From: Kribbella steppae | GTDB lineage: Bacteria; Actinomycetota; Actinomycetes; Propionibacteriales; Kribbellaceae | DNA: 64,000 nt | NCBI RefSeq assembly: GCF_004342025.1 | Contig: NZ_SLWN01000012.1 | Coordinates: 62,001 to 126,000 of the forward strand | Reading direction: 5' to 3' | In this document: in pieces, positions 24,349 to 33,195 of the stretch | Layout of the letters: every line of letters starts with the position of its first letter | Numbering within the stretch: position 1 is the stretch's first letter | Made by a program: the position numbers and the translations under genes | The notes under the pieces: model-generated | What the model saw: the letters and a program-made list of their open reading frames with translations, nothing else | Databases searched by the model: none | Told to the model about the DNA's origin: nothing

Positions 24349-25619
24349 CGCAGCCACAGGTACGGCGCCGCGACGAGGATCGTGATCGCGGTCATCACGA
24401 TGCCTTTGCGGGTGAACTCCCAGAAGCTGATCGGATACCCGGCCCGCAACGCGATGCCGATCACGACGACGTTGGCACTGGCACCGACGGCGGTCGCGTT
24501 GCCGCCGAAGTCGGCGCCCGCGGCGAGTGCCCACCACAGGGCCTGTGCGTGGGCGGGATCGGCGACATTCTTGGTGAGTTCGAGGACGACGGGGCTCATC
24601 GTGGCGACGTACGGAATGTTGTCGATAATGCCGGACAGGACCGCTGACACGACGAGGATCAGCATGACGGCGAGCAGTGGCTTGCCGGCGGTCGCGTCCC
24701 CGACCTGTTCGGCGAGGTCGCCGATCACGCCGGTCTTGACGAGCGCGCCGACCATGATGAAGAGGCCGGCGAAGAACAGCAGCGTCTGCCATTCGACGCT
24801 GCTCATGTAGTCCTTGGTTGGTACCCGGGAGATCAGAACCAGCAGACCGGCGCCCAGGAGGGCGACGACCGACGGCGCGACATGGAACACCGAGTGCCCG
24901 ATGAACCCGGCGAAGACGGCCAGCAGTACGACGCCGCACTTGATCAGCAGCCGCGGGTCCTGGATCGCTTCGCGTTCGTTCAGCCGCAGGACGTTCCCGA
25001 CCTTGTCCGGGTCGACGGCGAACGACCCTTTGAACAACCGCGGCAGGACGAGGGTGAAGACGACGAGGGTGATGACGACCAGCGGCGTCAGGTGGATCAG
25101 GAAGTCGTTGAAGGTCAGTCCGGACCGGCTGGCGATGATGATGTTCGGCGGGTCGCCGATCAGGGTGGCCGTGCCGCCGATGTTCGATGCCATCACCTCG
25201 GCGATCAGGAACGGCACCGGGTTGATGCCGAGCCGCTCGCACACCAGCAGCGTGACGGGTGCGATCAGCAGCACGGTGGTGACGTTGTCCAGGAATGCCG
25301 AGGCCACGGCCGTGATGAGCGTCAGCAGGATCATCACCCGCAGCGGTGAGCCCTTGGCGCGTTTGGCGGCCCAGATGGCGATGTACTCGAAGACACCGGT
25401 ACGGCGCAGGACGCCGACGATGATCATCATCCCGAGCAGCAGGAAGATGACGTCCCAGTCGATGCCGGTGTCGTGGGAGTAGAACGCGTGCTCGGAGTCG
25501 GTCACCCCGAGGGCGAGCAGAACGGCGGCCCCGCCGAGCGCGGCGAGCAGTTTGTGCGTCCACTCGGTCGCGATCAGAACATAGGCAATGACAAAGACGA
25601 CCACAGCGATCACAGTCAT
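24330..25619 (-). CDS. ArsB/NhaD-type ion transporter
   Basis: A 429-residue membrane protein of the ion-transporter superfamily that contains ArsB, NhaD and P-protein. About eleven hydrophobic helices surround two loop motifs: FLDNVTTVLLIAPVT with SNIGGTATLIGDPPNIIIAS in the first half, and IIDNIPYVATM with GADFGGNATAVGASAN in the second. The substrate may be Na+/H+, arsenite or an organic anion. The arsenic operon is 11 kb away, so an arsenic role is not implied. A CBS-domain gene ends 20 bp upstream, suggesting adenylate-linked control. Confidence 0.88.
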   Translation of the reverse strand: MTVIAVVVFVIAYVLIATEWTHKLLAALGGAAVLLALGVTDSEHAFYSHDTGIDWDVIFLLLGMMIIVGVLRRTGVFEYIAIWAAKRAKGSPLRVMILLTLITAVASAFLDNVTTVLLIAPVTLLVCERLGINPVPFLIAEVMASNIGGTATLIGDPPNIIIASRSGLTFNDFLIHLTPLVVITLVVFTLVLPRLFKGSFAVDPDKVGNVLRLNEREAIQDPRLLIKCGVVLLAVFAGFIGHSVFHVAPSVVALLGAGLLVLISRVPTKDYMSSVEWQTLLFFAGLFIMVGALVKTGVIGDLAEQVGDATAGKPLLAVMLILVVSAVLSGIIDNIPYVATMSPVVLELTKNVADPAHAQALWWALAAGADFGGNATAVGASANVVVIGIALRAGYPISFWEFTRKGIVMTAITILVAAPYLWLRYFVLS

Positions 25620-25638
25620 GCGATCACCGACAGGTCGA

Positions 25639-26070
25639 TCAGTGCGGTGTGACCACCAGTTCGAGCAGCCGGGAGGCCGTGATCGCGCCCACGATCTCCT
25701 TGTCTTTCATGACTGCCACCAGCGGGCTCCGCAGCCGCGCCATGATCGCAGCCACCTCCAGCACGGTGTCGTCGTGATTGACCACCGGTAACTCGACAGG
25801 CTCGGACGGCAGCAGGTTCCGGACGGTCTTGTTCGTCAGCTTGTCGGCGACCTGGTCGGCGAGCGACTCGTCGATCACCCGTGCCAGGGACGGGTCGTCC
25901 TGGACATAGCTCGGGACGAGGAACCGCACCACCTGGGACGCCGGAAGCACCGAGTGAGGATGCCCCTTCTCGTCCACCACGATCAGCCCTGGCAACCGCC
26001 GTGAGGCGAGCAGTTCGACCGCTTCCCGAGCGCCACTGTCCAGGCTCACCACTGGAAAGTCTTCGGCCAT
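25639..26070 (-). CDS. CBS-domain protein
   Basis: A 143-residue protein with a CBS pair. The first half shows FPVVSLDSGAREAVELLASRRLPGLIVVDE and the second LPVVNHDDTVLEVAAIMARLRSPLVAVMKD. CBS pairs bind adenosyl nucleotides and regulate partner proteins. ATG 26070 has GGAG five bases upstream; the longer frame to 26139 lacks support. The transporter gene follows by 20 bp, so this is probably its cytoplasmic regulatory subunit. Confidence 0.88.
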   Translation of the reverse strand: MAEDFPVVSLDSGAREAVELLASRRLPGLIVVDEKGHPHSVLPASQVVRFLVPSYVQDDPSLARVIDESLADQVADKLTNKTVRNLLPSEPVELPVVNHDDTVLEVAAIMARLRSPLVAVMKDKEIVGAITASRLLELVVTPH

Positions 26071-26389
26071 CTGCTCTCCGTGCACGATTGCACGATACGC
26101 CCGGTACGGCGCGACTGCGCAGAGTCGGCCTGGTGTCACGGTGAACGTGCGATGCCGCCGGTGTCACGCCGCCTCCGGGGTCCGTCGATCAGCCCGCACC
26201 CCGGCTGAGGGCGAGCACTGCCGACCAGACTTCCCGGCGCACCAGGCCCAAGCTTCCCCCATCCGGCGGTGCCGGCGCAAACGATCCGAATCCGGGCCGA
26301 CGGGCCGACCCAATCCATTGCCGTGCGCAACCGCCTATGACCCTCTGGTTGCCGAGGGGAGCAACACGATTCTCGACAACGGTCAGGTC

Positions 26390-27937
26390 TCAGTGACCGG
26401 CGCTGAGCTGCCCGGCGAGCCGCTCATGGCGCTCCGCGCTCGAGGGATTCAGGCCGACGATGCGGACGGTTTTGCCGTACCGCTGGTACTTGGTGGTGAT
26501 CGCGTCCAGCGTCGCCACGGTGGACGCGTCCCAGATGTGCGAGTCGCTCAGGTCGATGACCACGGTGGCCGGGTCGCCCCGGTAGTCGAACTGATAGACC
26601 AGGTCATTGCTGGAGGCAAAGAAGAGCTCACCGGTGACGGCGTAGATCTTGGTGTCCTCCTCGTCGGGGTGGGTGGTCGCGGTGACGGTGGTGAAGTGGG
26701 CCACGCGGCGGGCGAACAGCACCATCGCGACGATGACACCGACGACGACGCCGATGGCGAGGTTGTGGGTGATGACGACCACCACGACGGTGGACACCAT
26801 GACGGTGGTCTCGCTGCGTGGCATCCGGCGGAGCGTCTTCGGGTGGATGCTGTGCCAGTCGAGCGTGCCGACCGAGACCATGATCATGACCGCGACCAGC
26901 GCCGCCATGGGGATGTCGCCGACGAGGTCACCGAGACCAACGACCAGGATGAGAAGGAAGACACCGGCGAGGAAGGTGGAGATCCGGGTCCGGGCACCGG
27001 AGGCTTTCACGTTGATCATCGTCTGGCCGATCATGGCGCAGCCGCCCATGCCGCCGAAGAAGCCGGTGATGATGTTCGATGCGCCCTGTCCCCACGCCTC
27101 GCGGGTCTTGGCCGAGTGGGTGTCGGTGATGTCGTCGACGAGCTTGGCGGTCATCAAGGACTCGAGCAGGCCGACGAGCGCCATCCCCACGGCGTACGGC
27201 GCGATGATGCGGAGTGTGTCCAGGTTCAGCGGCACGTCGGGGAAGAACAGCGAGGGGAGGCTGTCGGGGAGTTTGCCCTCGTCGCCGACGGTCGGAACGG
27301 TCACGGCTGTCAGCGCCACGAACACCGTGACGGCGAGGATGGCGACCAGGGGAGCCGGGACCGCCTTGGTCAGCTTCGGCAGGAACACCATCACCACGAT
27401 GCCGCCGGCGACGAGCGGGTAGACCAGCCACGGCACGTGCGTCAGGTGCGGGAGTTGCGCCAGGAAGATGAGGATCGCCAGCGCGTTGACGAACCCGACC
27501 ATGACCGAGCGGGGAATGAACCGCATCAGCCGCGCAACGCCGAGAACACCCAGGATCACCTGCAGGATCCCGGCCAGGATCACCGTGGCCACGAGGTACT
27601 CGAAGCCGTGGTCGCGCATGACCGGCGCGATCACCAGCGCTACCGCTCCGGTCGCGGCGGAGATCATCGCCGGGCGCCCGCCGAGGAACGCGATCGACAC
27701 CGCCATGGTGAAGGAGGCGAACAACCCGACCCGCGGGTCGACGCCGGCGATGATCGAGAAGCTGATCGCCTCGGGAATCAGAGCCAGCCCGACGACGAGG
27801 CCGGCCAGCACCTCGGTCCGCAACCGCCGCGGAGAGCGAAGGGCGGCCCGCACGGACGTGAGATCGCCTTCATCGAGGGGCGATGGCTGGGACGGAACGG
27901 GTTCGGGCGTGGCTGACTCAGGCGCCAGCGAGGTCAT
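26390..27937 (-). CDS. SulP-family inorganic anion transporter with STAS domain
   Basis: A 515-residue transporter. The membrane part (about 45-400) has the SulP signatures LAGLVVGLALIPEAISFSIIAG and GGMGGCAMIGQTMINVKASG. The C-terminal STAS domain (about 400-500) includes VVIDLSDSHIWDASTVATLD. It carries sulfate, bicarbonate or a related anion across the cytoplasmic membrane; specificity is unclear. ATG 27937 is chosen for its GGAG five bases upstream. The 319-bp stretch between this stop and the CBS gene shows nothing recognised. Confidence 0.92.
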   Translation of the reverse strand: MTSLAPESATPEPVPSQPSPLDEGDLTSVRAALRSPRRLRTEVLAGLVVGLALIPEAISFSIIAGVDPRVGLFASFTMAVSIAFLGGRPAMISAATGAVALVIAPVMRDHGFEYLVATVILAGILQVILGVLGVARLMRFIPRSVMVGFVNALAILIFLAQLPHLTHVPWLVYPLVAGGIVVMVFLPKLTKAVPAPLVAILAVTVFVALTAVTVPTVGDEGKLPDSLPSLFFPDVPLNLDTLRIIAPYAVGMALVGLLESLMTAKLVDDITDTHSAKTREAWGQGASNIITGFFGGMGGCAMIGQTMINVKASGARTRISTFLAGVFLLILVVGLGDLVGDIPMAALVAVMIMVSVGTLDWHSIHPKTLRRMPRSETTVMVSTVVVVVITHNLAIGVVVGVIVAMVLFARRVAHFTTVTATTHPDEEDTKIYAVTGELFFASSNDLVYQFDYRGDPATVVIDLSDSHIWDASTVATLDAITTKYQRYGKTVRIVGLNPSSAERHERLAGQLSAGH

Positions 27938-28190
27938 TCGGTCTCCAGGCAAGGCACAGGCGGCACCTCGGCGCAGGCCGGCGTCCGCGCGTCCTTGCGC
28001 GGGCGCGACGGCACGAGGGTCGCTTGATCAGGGGCAGACGGGTGAGGAGTACCAGATCGCCTCACCGACTCAGACCCTACCCCGACAACCATCCGCCACT
28101 ACGAGATGGTCGAGCCGGTCCGAGGGATGTTCGTGGGCGGTAAGGGCTTGGAGCGGCCGCTCGGGGGGTTTGGCGGGGTGTGATGGAGGC

Positions 28191-29330
28191 ATGAAGTTGC
28201 GTGCTCCCACGGAGGAGGCGTTCTCGTCTCCTTTGCATCATCCTCGGGTTGCGACCGTGATCGGGCGTTGGCTTGGTGTCGCGGTGGTGGTCTGTTTCCT
28301 GACCGGGTTGTTCAGCCATTTCCAGCAGTCCGCGCCTGACTGGGTGTACATCCCGAGTCGGCCGGCGTCGTTCTATCGGGTGACGCAGGGTCTGCATGTT
28401 TTGAGCGGGATCGTGGCTGTCCCGTTGTTGCTGGCCAAGTTGTGGACGGTGTACCCGAAGCTGTTCGCCAAGCCGCCGTGGCCGCCCAGCCGGAAAGCCT
28501 TGGGCATGATGGTCGAGCGGCTCTCGATCCTGGTGCTGGTGGCGGCGCTGGCGCTGGAACTGTTCATCGGCTTCGTGAACACGCTGCAGTGGTACCCGTG
28601 GCCGTTCCCCTTCCGGCAGACCCATTACGCACTCGCGTGGATCATCGTCGGGGCCTTGCTCGTGCACCTGGCCGTCAAGCTCCCGCTGATCACCAGCCAC
28701 TGGCGCAAACCTGCGATCGAGCGGGAAGCGGCCGACGGCACCCGCTTGAGTCGACGCGGCTTGTTCCGGACGGTTGCCGGCGCCGGCGCGCTGGTCGGGA
28801 TCGCCTCGGTCGGGCAGTCGGTGCCGGCGCTCGGGCCGGTCGCCATACTGGCTCCGCGCAAGCCGGGGATCGGCCCTCAGGGTCTCCCGGTGAACCGAAC
28901 CGCCCGGGATGCGGGCGTAACGACCGCCGGCGCTGACTGGCTGTTCACGATCAAGGGCCCTGAGCAACTTACTTACACGCTGGATGAGTTGCGCGCCCTG
29001 CCGCAGAGCCGATCCGAGCTGCCGATCGCATGCGTCGAAGGCTGGAGCCAGGGCGCCCGGTGGGAGGGGGTCCGCATCCGCGACCTGCTGGCACTCTGTG
29101 GCGCCCCGGCGGAATCCCGCGTCCGCGTGGTCTCGATGGAGAAGGACGGCTTCTACGCGACCAGCGAACTCCCACCGCACTTCGCCGCCGACCCGCTCAC
29201 GCTGCTCGCCCTCCGGCTGAACGGCAGCGACCTGGACCTCGACCACGGATTCCCGGCCCGCATCATCGCTCCCAATCGGCCCGGCGTCCTCCAGACCAAG
29301 TGGGTCCACCGCCTGGAGGTGCTGCCATGA
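28191..29330 (+). CDS. Membrane molybdopterin-dependent oxidoreductase with cytochrome b561-like helices
   Basis: A 379-residue fusion. Residues about 20-160 form four membrane helices with histidines (GLHVLSGI, THYALAW, LLVHLAVK) that could ligate heme, as in b561-type proteins. A twin-Arg-like SRRGLF (about 188) precedes the sulfite-oxidase-fold domain. Its Cys281 in PIACVEGWS is the expected molybdenum ligand. The dimerisation domain of sulfite oxidase is absent. The enzyme probably exchanges electrons between the quinone pool and an extracytoplasmic substrate. ATG 28191 follows GGAGG. The next gene overlaps in ATGA. Confidence 0.85.
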   Translation: MKLRAPTEEAFSSPLHHPRVATVIGRWLGVAVVVCFLTGLFSHFQQSAPDWVYIPSRPASFYRVTQGLHVLSGIVAVPLLLAKLWTVYPKLFAKPPWPPSRKALGMMVERLSILVLVAALALELFIGFVNTLQWYPWPFPFRQTHYALAWIIVGALLVHLAVKLPLITSHWRKPAIEREAADGTRLSRRGLFRTVAGAGALVGIASVGQSVPALGPVAILAPRKPGIGPQGLPVNRTARDAGVTTAGADWLFTIKGPEQLTYTLDELRALPQSRSELPIACVEGWSQGARWEGVRIRDLLALCGAPAESRVRVVSMEKDGFYATSELPPHFAADPLTLLALRLNGSDLDLDHGFPARIIAPNRPGVLQTKWVHRLEVLP

Positions 29331-29779
29331 CCAAGGCTCGTACGACGTTGGCCATCTGCGGGGTCGTACTCGGACTGTGGGGGTTGTGGTTGTTGTTGCA
29401 GACCTTGAGCACAGCTGCCCTGATCCGGTTACCGCTGTGGCTGGGCGGCGCCGTACTCGCGGACGACTTCGTCCTGATCCCGTTGACGATCGGCGTCGGA
29501 TGGATCCTGACCCGCTGGTCGATCGGCCGTACGGTGGCGACCGTCCGCACGACCCTTCTGTACGTCGGGATCACCACACTGATCGCGATTCCGCTGCTGC
29601 TGCGCGAAGGCAAAGGTGCCAATCCGACCGTGCTGTCGCGCGACTACCTCCGCGACTGGCTGCTGCTCGAGGCCACGATCGTGCTGGCCGGCGTACTGGC
29701 CCTGGTGGTCGGTGGCCGGCGGTTACGGCGTGCTGACGGATCGGCCGGATCGCGTCTGCGGCGGGCTCGGCGCTCCTAG
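29327..29779 (+). CDS. Small multi-pass membrane protein
   Basis: A 150-residue protein with four predicted membrane helices (about 8-28, 37-57, 73-92, 112-132) and a basic C-terminal tail rich in Arg. The function is unknown. The ATGA overlap with the molybdopterin oxidoreductase suggests it is a membrane subunit or assembly partner. MTA phosphorylase begins ten bp downstream. Confidence 0.75.
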   Translation: MTKARTTLAICGVVLGLWGLWLLLQTLSTAALIRLPLWLGGAVLADDFVLIPLTIGVGWILTRWSIGRTVATVRTTLLYVGITTLIAIPLLLREGKGANPTVLSRDYLRDWLLLEATIVLAGVLALVVGGRRLRRADGSAGSRLRRARRS

Positions 29780-29789
29780 GGTCGGAGGC

Positions 29790-30590
29790 ATGGCTGAGAT
29801 CGGTGTGATCGGTGGTTCGGGCTTCTATTCCTTCGTCCGGGACGCACGTCCGGTGACGGTCGAGACGCCGTTCGGGCAGCCGAGTGAGGCGCCCGTCGTG
29901 GGGGAGGTGAACGGTCGTGAGATCGCGTTCATCCCGCGGCACGGCGCCGACCACCGCTTCCCGCCGCATCGGGTGAACTATCGCGCCAATCTCTGGGCGC
30001 TGAACGCTCTCGGCGTCCGCCAGGTCCTCGGTCCGTGCGCGGTCGGCTCGTTGCGTCCTGAGCTCGTTCCCGGCACGTTCGTCGTACCCGACCAGTTCGT
30101 CGACCGGACCTGGGGCCGTGAGCACACCGTGTACGACGGTCCGCCGCATCCGGTGGTTCACACGTCGCCCGCCGACCCGTACTGCCCGACCGGCCGGGAA
30201 GCAGTGATTGCTGCAGGCAACGGTGCGGTGGTCCCGGACGGCACGATGGTGGTGATCAACGGTCCGAGGTTCTCGACCCGGGCCGAATCCCGGTGGCACG
30301 CCGCACAGGGCTGGTCCGTGGTCGGCATGACCGGCGCCCCCGAGGCGTCGATCGCCCGCGAGCTTGGGCTCTGCTACACGTCGGTCGCCGTGGTCACCGA
30401 CCACGACGCGGGCGTTGTGGCGGGGGAGGGCGTCACCCAGGCCGAGGTCTTCGAGGTGTTCGGCCGCAGCATCGAACGCCTCAAGATCCTCCTCGCCGAC
30501 GTGATCGCGCAACTGCCCAAACCAGACGTCGACTGCACCTGTCGCCATGCGCTGGACGGCACAGCCGCCGAAGGGACTGCTGCCCGGTGA
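29790..30590 (+). CDS. mtnP: S-methyl-5'-thioadenosine phosphorylase-like protein
   Basis: A 266-residue purine-nucleoside phosphorylase-type protein. Key parts are IGVIGGSGFY (phosphate loop), RHGADHRFPPHRVNYRAN, the signature GPRFSTRAESR, and VVGMTGAPEASIARELGLCY with a closing VTDHDAG that binds the base. The normal reaction releases adenine and methylthioribose-1-phosphate from MTA; other 5'-modified adenosines are possible substrates. ATG 29790 follows GGAGG. Its stop overlaps the epimerase GTG start (GTGA). Association with glycosyl- and methyltransferase genes suggests more than MTA salvage, which is inference. Confidence 0.9.
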   Translation: MAEIGVIGGSGFYSFVRDARPVTVETPFGQPSEAPVVGEVNGREIAFIPRHGADHRFPPHRVNYRANLWALNALGVRQVLGPCAVGSLRPELVPGTFVVPDQFVDRTWGREHTVYDGPPHPVVHTSPADPYCPTGREAVIAAGNGAVVPDGTMVVINGPRFSTRAESRWHAAQGWSVVGMTGAPEASIARELGLCYTSVAVVTDHDAGVVAGEGVTQAEVFEVFGRSIERLKILLADVIAQLPKPDVDCTCRHALDGTAAEGTAAR

Positions 30591-31612
30591 AAGTCCTGCT
30601 CACCGGTGGTGCCGGCTTCATCGGCCGGCACGTGCACGCCCAGCTCGTTGCCGACGGCCACGACGTCACCGTGTTCGACTCCCTGCGGCCTGACGTGCAT
30701 GATGAACCGCCGGTGATGGAGAACCTGATCGTCGCCGACATGCGCGATGCCGACGCGGTCGCCGCCGCGCTGAGGGGCGTCGACGTCGTCATCCATCTCG
30801 CGGCGAAAGTCGGGCTCGGTGTCGACCTCGACGACATCGACGACTATGTCAGCAGCAACAGCCTCGGCACTGCGGTTCTGCTCCGGCAGTTGGGGCGCGC
30901 CAAGATCGATCACTTCGTCTACGCCAGCTCGATGGTGGTGTACGGCGAGGGCCGCTACGACTGTGCACAGCACGGCGTCGTCGCCCCTGGACCCCGGCGG
31001 ATCCCGGACCTCGAGGACGGCAACTTCGAACCACCGTGCCCGTACTGCGGGGAGTTCCTGCAGCCCGGCCTGGTCGGCGAGGACACAAGGCTCGATCCAC
31101 GCAACGCGTATGCGGCGTCCAAGCTGACGGGGGAACACCTCGCCGCCGCCTGGGCCCGGGAAACCGGCGGCCGGGTCGCCGCGCTGCGGTTCCACAATGT
31201 GTACGGACCAGGGATGCCGCGCAATACGCCGTACGCGGGGGTGGCGGCGTTGTTCCGCTCCAGCCTCGAGCGCGGTGAAGCTCCCCAGGTCTTCGAGGAC
31301 GGCCGCCAGCGCCGCGACTTCGTCCACGTGCAGGACATCGCCTCGGCCGTGGCGCTGGCCGCCCAGGCCGACCACCCGCAGTTCGCGGCGTACAACGTCG
31401 GCAGCGGCACCGTCCACACCATTGCCGACCTGGCCACCGAGCTGTCCCGCGCGTACGACGGACCCGCACCGGTGATCACCGGTCGGTACCGCCTCGGCGA
31501 CGTCCGGCACATCACCGCTACCTCCGACCGGATCAAGACAGAGCTGGGCTGGAAACCGGCCTATGACCTGACCGACGGCGTCGCCGACCTGGTCAGCTCA
31601 GCCGGCCGGTAG
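30587..31612 (+). CDS. NAD-dependent nucleotide-sugar epimerase with CxxC insert
   Basis: A 341-residue extended SDR. The NAD site is LLTGGAGFIGRHV (about 4-16); the catalytic Ser and YxxxK are in ASSMVVYGEG and NAYAASKLTGEH. Between them is an insert with CPYC (about residues 148-151), compatible with a structural metal site. It probably epimerises or dehydrates an NDP-sugar that the nearby glycosyltransferases use. It begins with GTG 30587, overlapping mtnP. The 3' end overlaps the convergent histidine kinase gene by 15 bp. Confidence 0.88.
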   Translation: MKVLLTGGAGFIGRHVHAQLVADGHDVTVFDSLRPDVHDEPPVMENLIVADMRDADAVAAALRGVDVVIHLAAKVGLGVDLDDIDDYVSSNSLGTAVLLRQLGRAKIDHFVYASSMVVYGEGRYDCAQHGVVAPGPRRIPDLEDGNFEPPCPYCGEFLQPGLVGEDTRLDPRNAYAASKLTGEHLAAAWARETGGRVAALRFHNVYGPGMPRNTPYAGVAALFRSSLERGEAPQVFEDGRQRRDFVHVQDIASAVALAAQADHPQFAAYNVGSGTVHTIADLATELSRAYDGPAPVITGRYRLGDVRHITATSDRIKTELGWKPAYDLTDGVADLVSSAGR

Positions 31613-32728
31613 GTCGATCTCGAAGGCGCAGCCGCCGGGGACGCTGGCGACGGCGATGTTGCCGTGATGGGACTCGACCACGCCCGGGGCGATCGCGAGG
31701 CCGAGGCCGCCGCCACCATCCGCCGGGGTTCGTTGAAGGTCGCCTCGCCAGCCGACGTCGAAGACGCGGTCCAGGTCGTGGTCCGGGATCCCGCCGCAGC
31801 CGTCCGTCACCGCGAGCCGGATCCGGCCGTCGGTTTCGCGATCGACACTGAGGCGGACGGCTCCGCCAGGTTCGGTGTGGCGGATCGCGTTGTCGACCAG
31901 GTTCGTCACCGCGCGGGTCAGCTCGTCGGCGTCACCGTGCACCGCCAGCCGATCGTTGTTGCCGGGTGTCGAGACCGACAGCGCGACACCCTCGGAGCGG
32001 GCGTGTTCGCAGGTCTCACCGGCGACGTCTTCGGCCAGTTCACGGAGGCTGACCGCCGTGCGGCGGCGTGATGGCGGCGCGGCGGCCAGCCGGGACAGCT
32101 CGAAGAGATCGTCCACCAGGCCGGTCATCCGGTCCACGGTGGTTCGCATCTGGCGCAGAGCGCCCGGTACGTCGTCGACCACGCCGTCCTCGAGTCCTTC
32201 CGACACGGCTCGCAACCCGGCGAGCGGCGTACGAAGGTCATGGGACAGGAAAGCGACCAGCTCGCGGCGGCTGGCTTCGAGCGCGATCTCACGGTCCCGG
32301 GACGCAGCCAGCCGTTGCCGGGTCTGCTCTAGTTCGACCGTCAGCGCGGTCAGCTCGGCCGGCACGTTACTGGTGCCAGTGCCCGCGACGGGCTCGTACG
32401 ACGTACCAAGGTGACGCAACCGCCGTCCCACATCACGTGAACCGGTGCTGATCCAGTGGGCGAGCAGGACCGACATCGCCAACCCCAGGAGCGCTGAGAA
32501 GGCCAGCGTCCACAGCACCACGAGCGAGTCGTGGGCCGAGATGAACATCGCCCGCACACTCTGCAGTACGGCGGCCAGCGCGGCGGCCATCGGCACGATG
32601 GCGACGACGATCATGGTGATCCGCAAGGACCTGCGCCGGAACTTCCACAGCACCACTGCGCCCACTGCGGCGACGACCAGCGTCCACAGGGTGGTCAGCG
32701 CGAGGATCGTGATCGTGTCGCGGTTCAT
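31598..32728 (-). CDS. Membrane sensor histidine kinase
   Basis: A 376-residue kinase. Three hydrophobic helices (about 7-28, 36-60, 70-92) precede a HAMP-like linker and the HisKA domain (FLSHDLRTPLAG, phospho-His about 163). The ATPase domain has LVDNAIRHTEPG (N box), VTDGCGGIP (G1) and GGGGLGLAI (G2). No large extracellular sensor is present, so it probably reads a membrane-associated signal. All catalytic motifs are intact, but the adjoining response regulator gene is disrupted, so this kinase has lost its cognate partner or uses another. Confidence 0.9.
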   Translation of the reverse strand: MNRDTITILALTTLWTLVVAAVGAVVLWKFRRRSLRITMIVVAIVPMAAALAAVLQSVRAMFISAHDSLVVLWTLAFSALLGLAMSVLLAHWISTGSRDVGRRLRHLGTSYEPVAGTGTSNVPAELTALTVELEQTRQRLAASRDREIALEASRRELVAFLSHDLRTPLAGLRAVSEGLEDGVVDDVPGALRQMRTTVDRMTGLVDDLFELSRLAAAPPSRRRTAVSLRELAEDVAGETCEHARSEGVALSVSTPGNNDRLAVHGDADELTRAVTNLVDNAIRHTEPGGAVRLSVDRETDGRIRLAVTDGCGGIPDHDLDRVFDVGWRGDLQRTPADGGGGLGLAIAPGVVESHHGNIAVASVPGGCAFEIDLPAG

Positions 32729-33072
32729 TCGCCCTCACCCACGAAGCGTTAGCCGGTCCGCGGGACCGTGAGCACCAGCCGGGGATCGGACGGGTCGGCC
32801 TCGATCTTCTCCCGCAGCCGCCGGACGTGGACCGTCACGGTCGAGGAGTCACCGAAGTCCCAGCCCCAGACCCGGCGCAGGACCTCCAGCCCGGACAGGC
32901 CGGGCAGCATCACGTCCAGTACGACGACCGACGGCTTCCACTGCTGCCACACCTCGACCGCCGCGACCCCGTCGGCGACCACGCGGGCGTCGTACCCGGC
33001 CTTGGTCAGGTACGCCGAGACGACGTTGGAAACGGTCGGGTCGTCGTCCACCACGAGCACTCGAGTAGCCAC
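32725..33072 (-). pseudogene. OmpR-type response regulator with internal deletion and nonsense codon
   Basis: From GTG 33072 the frame encodes a receiver N-terminus (LVVDDDP; phospho-Asp in VLDVMLPG) up to GLEVLRRV. It then jumps directly into the end of a winged helix (WGWDFGDSSTVTVHVRRLRE). About 100 residues are missing: the receiver Thr and Lys and half of the DNA-binding domain. LRRV ends the receiver part and also precedes WGWDFGD in intact regulators, so deletion between short repeats is likely. The frame stops early at TAA (32749-32751). Reading through gives RFVGEGE and a TGA that overlaps the kinase ATG, so TAA probably replaced a Tyr codon. Confidence 0.85.
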
Positions 33073-33195
33073 GCCATGAGCGTAGGACCGTCCACCCCGT
33101 CTCCCATCCCACTCGAGCCGGAGAACGCCATGCCGTAAGCAAGCCGTAGCCGCGTGCGGCCCCAGGCAACGACAGGATTTCCCTACGGTCGAAGG

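Noticed and set aside
22693..25563. Very long open frame on the minus strand across the ECF42 and transporter genes
   Set aside because: It overlaps three well-supported genes, is Arg/Gly/His-rich and has no domain; a product of high GC content.
24330..25619. Assignment of the ArsB/NhaD-type transporter as the missing arsenite pump
   Set aside because: It pairs with a CBS protein, lies 11 kb from the ars genes and belongs to a superfamily with several substrates.
26071..26389. A gene in the 319-bp gap between the CBS and SulP genes
   Set aside because: Frames there are short, start poorly and show no family resemblance; nothing recognised.
26141..27916. Long plus-strand frame opposite the SulP gene
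   Set aside because: Extremely rich in His, Asp and Arg with no recognisable domain; it is the antisense of a membrane protein.
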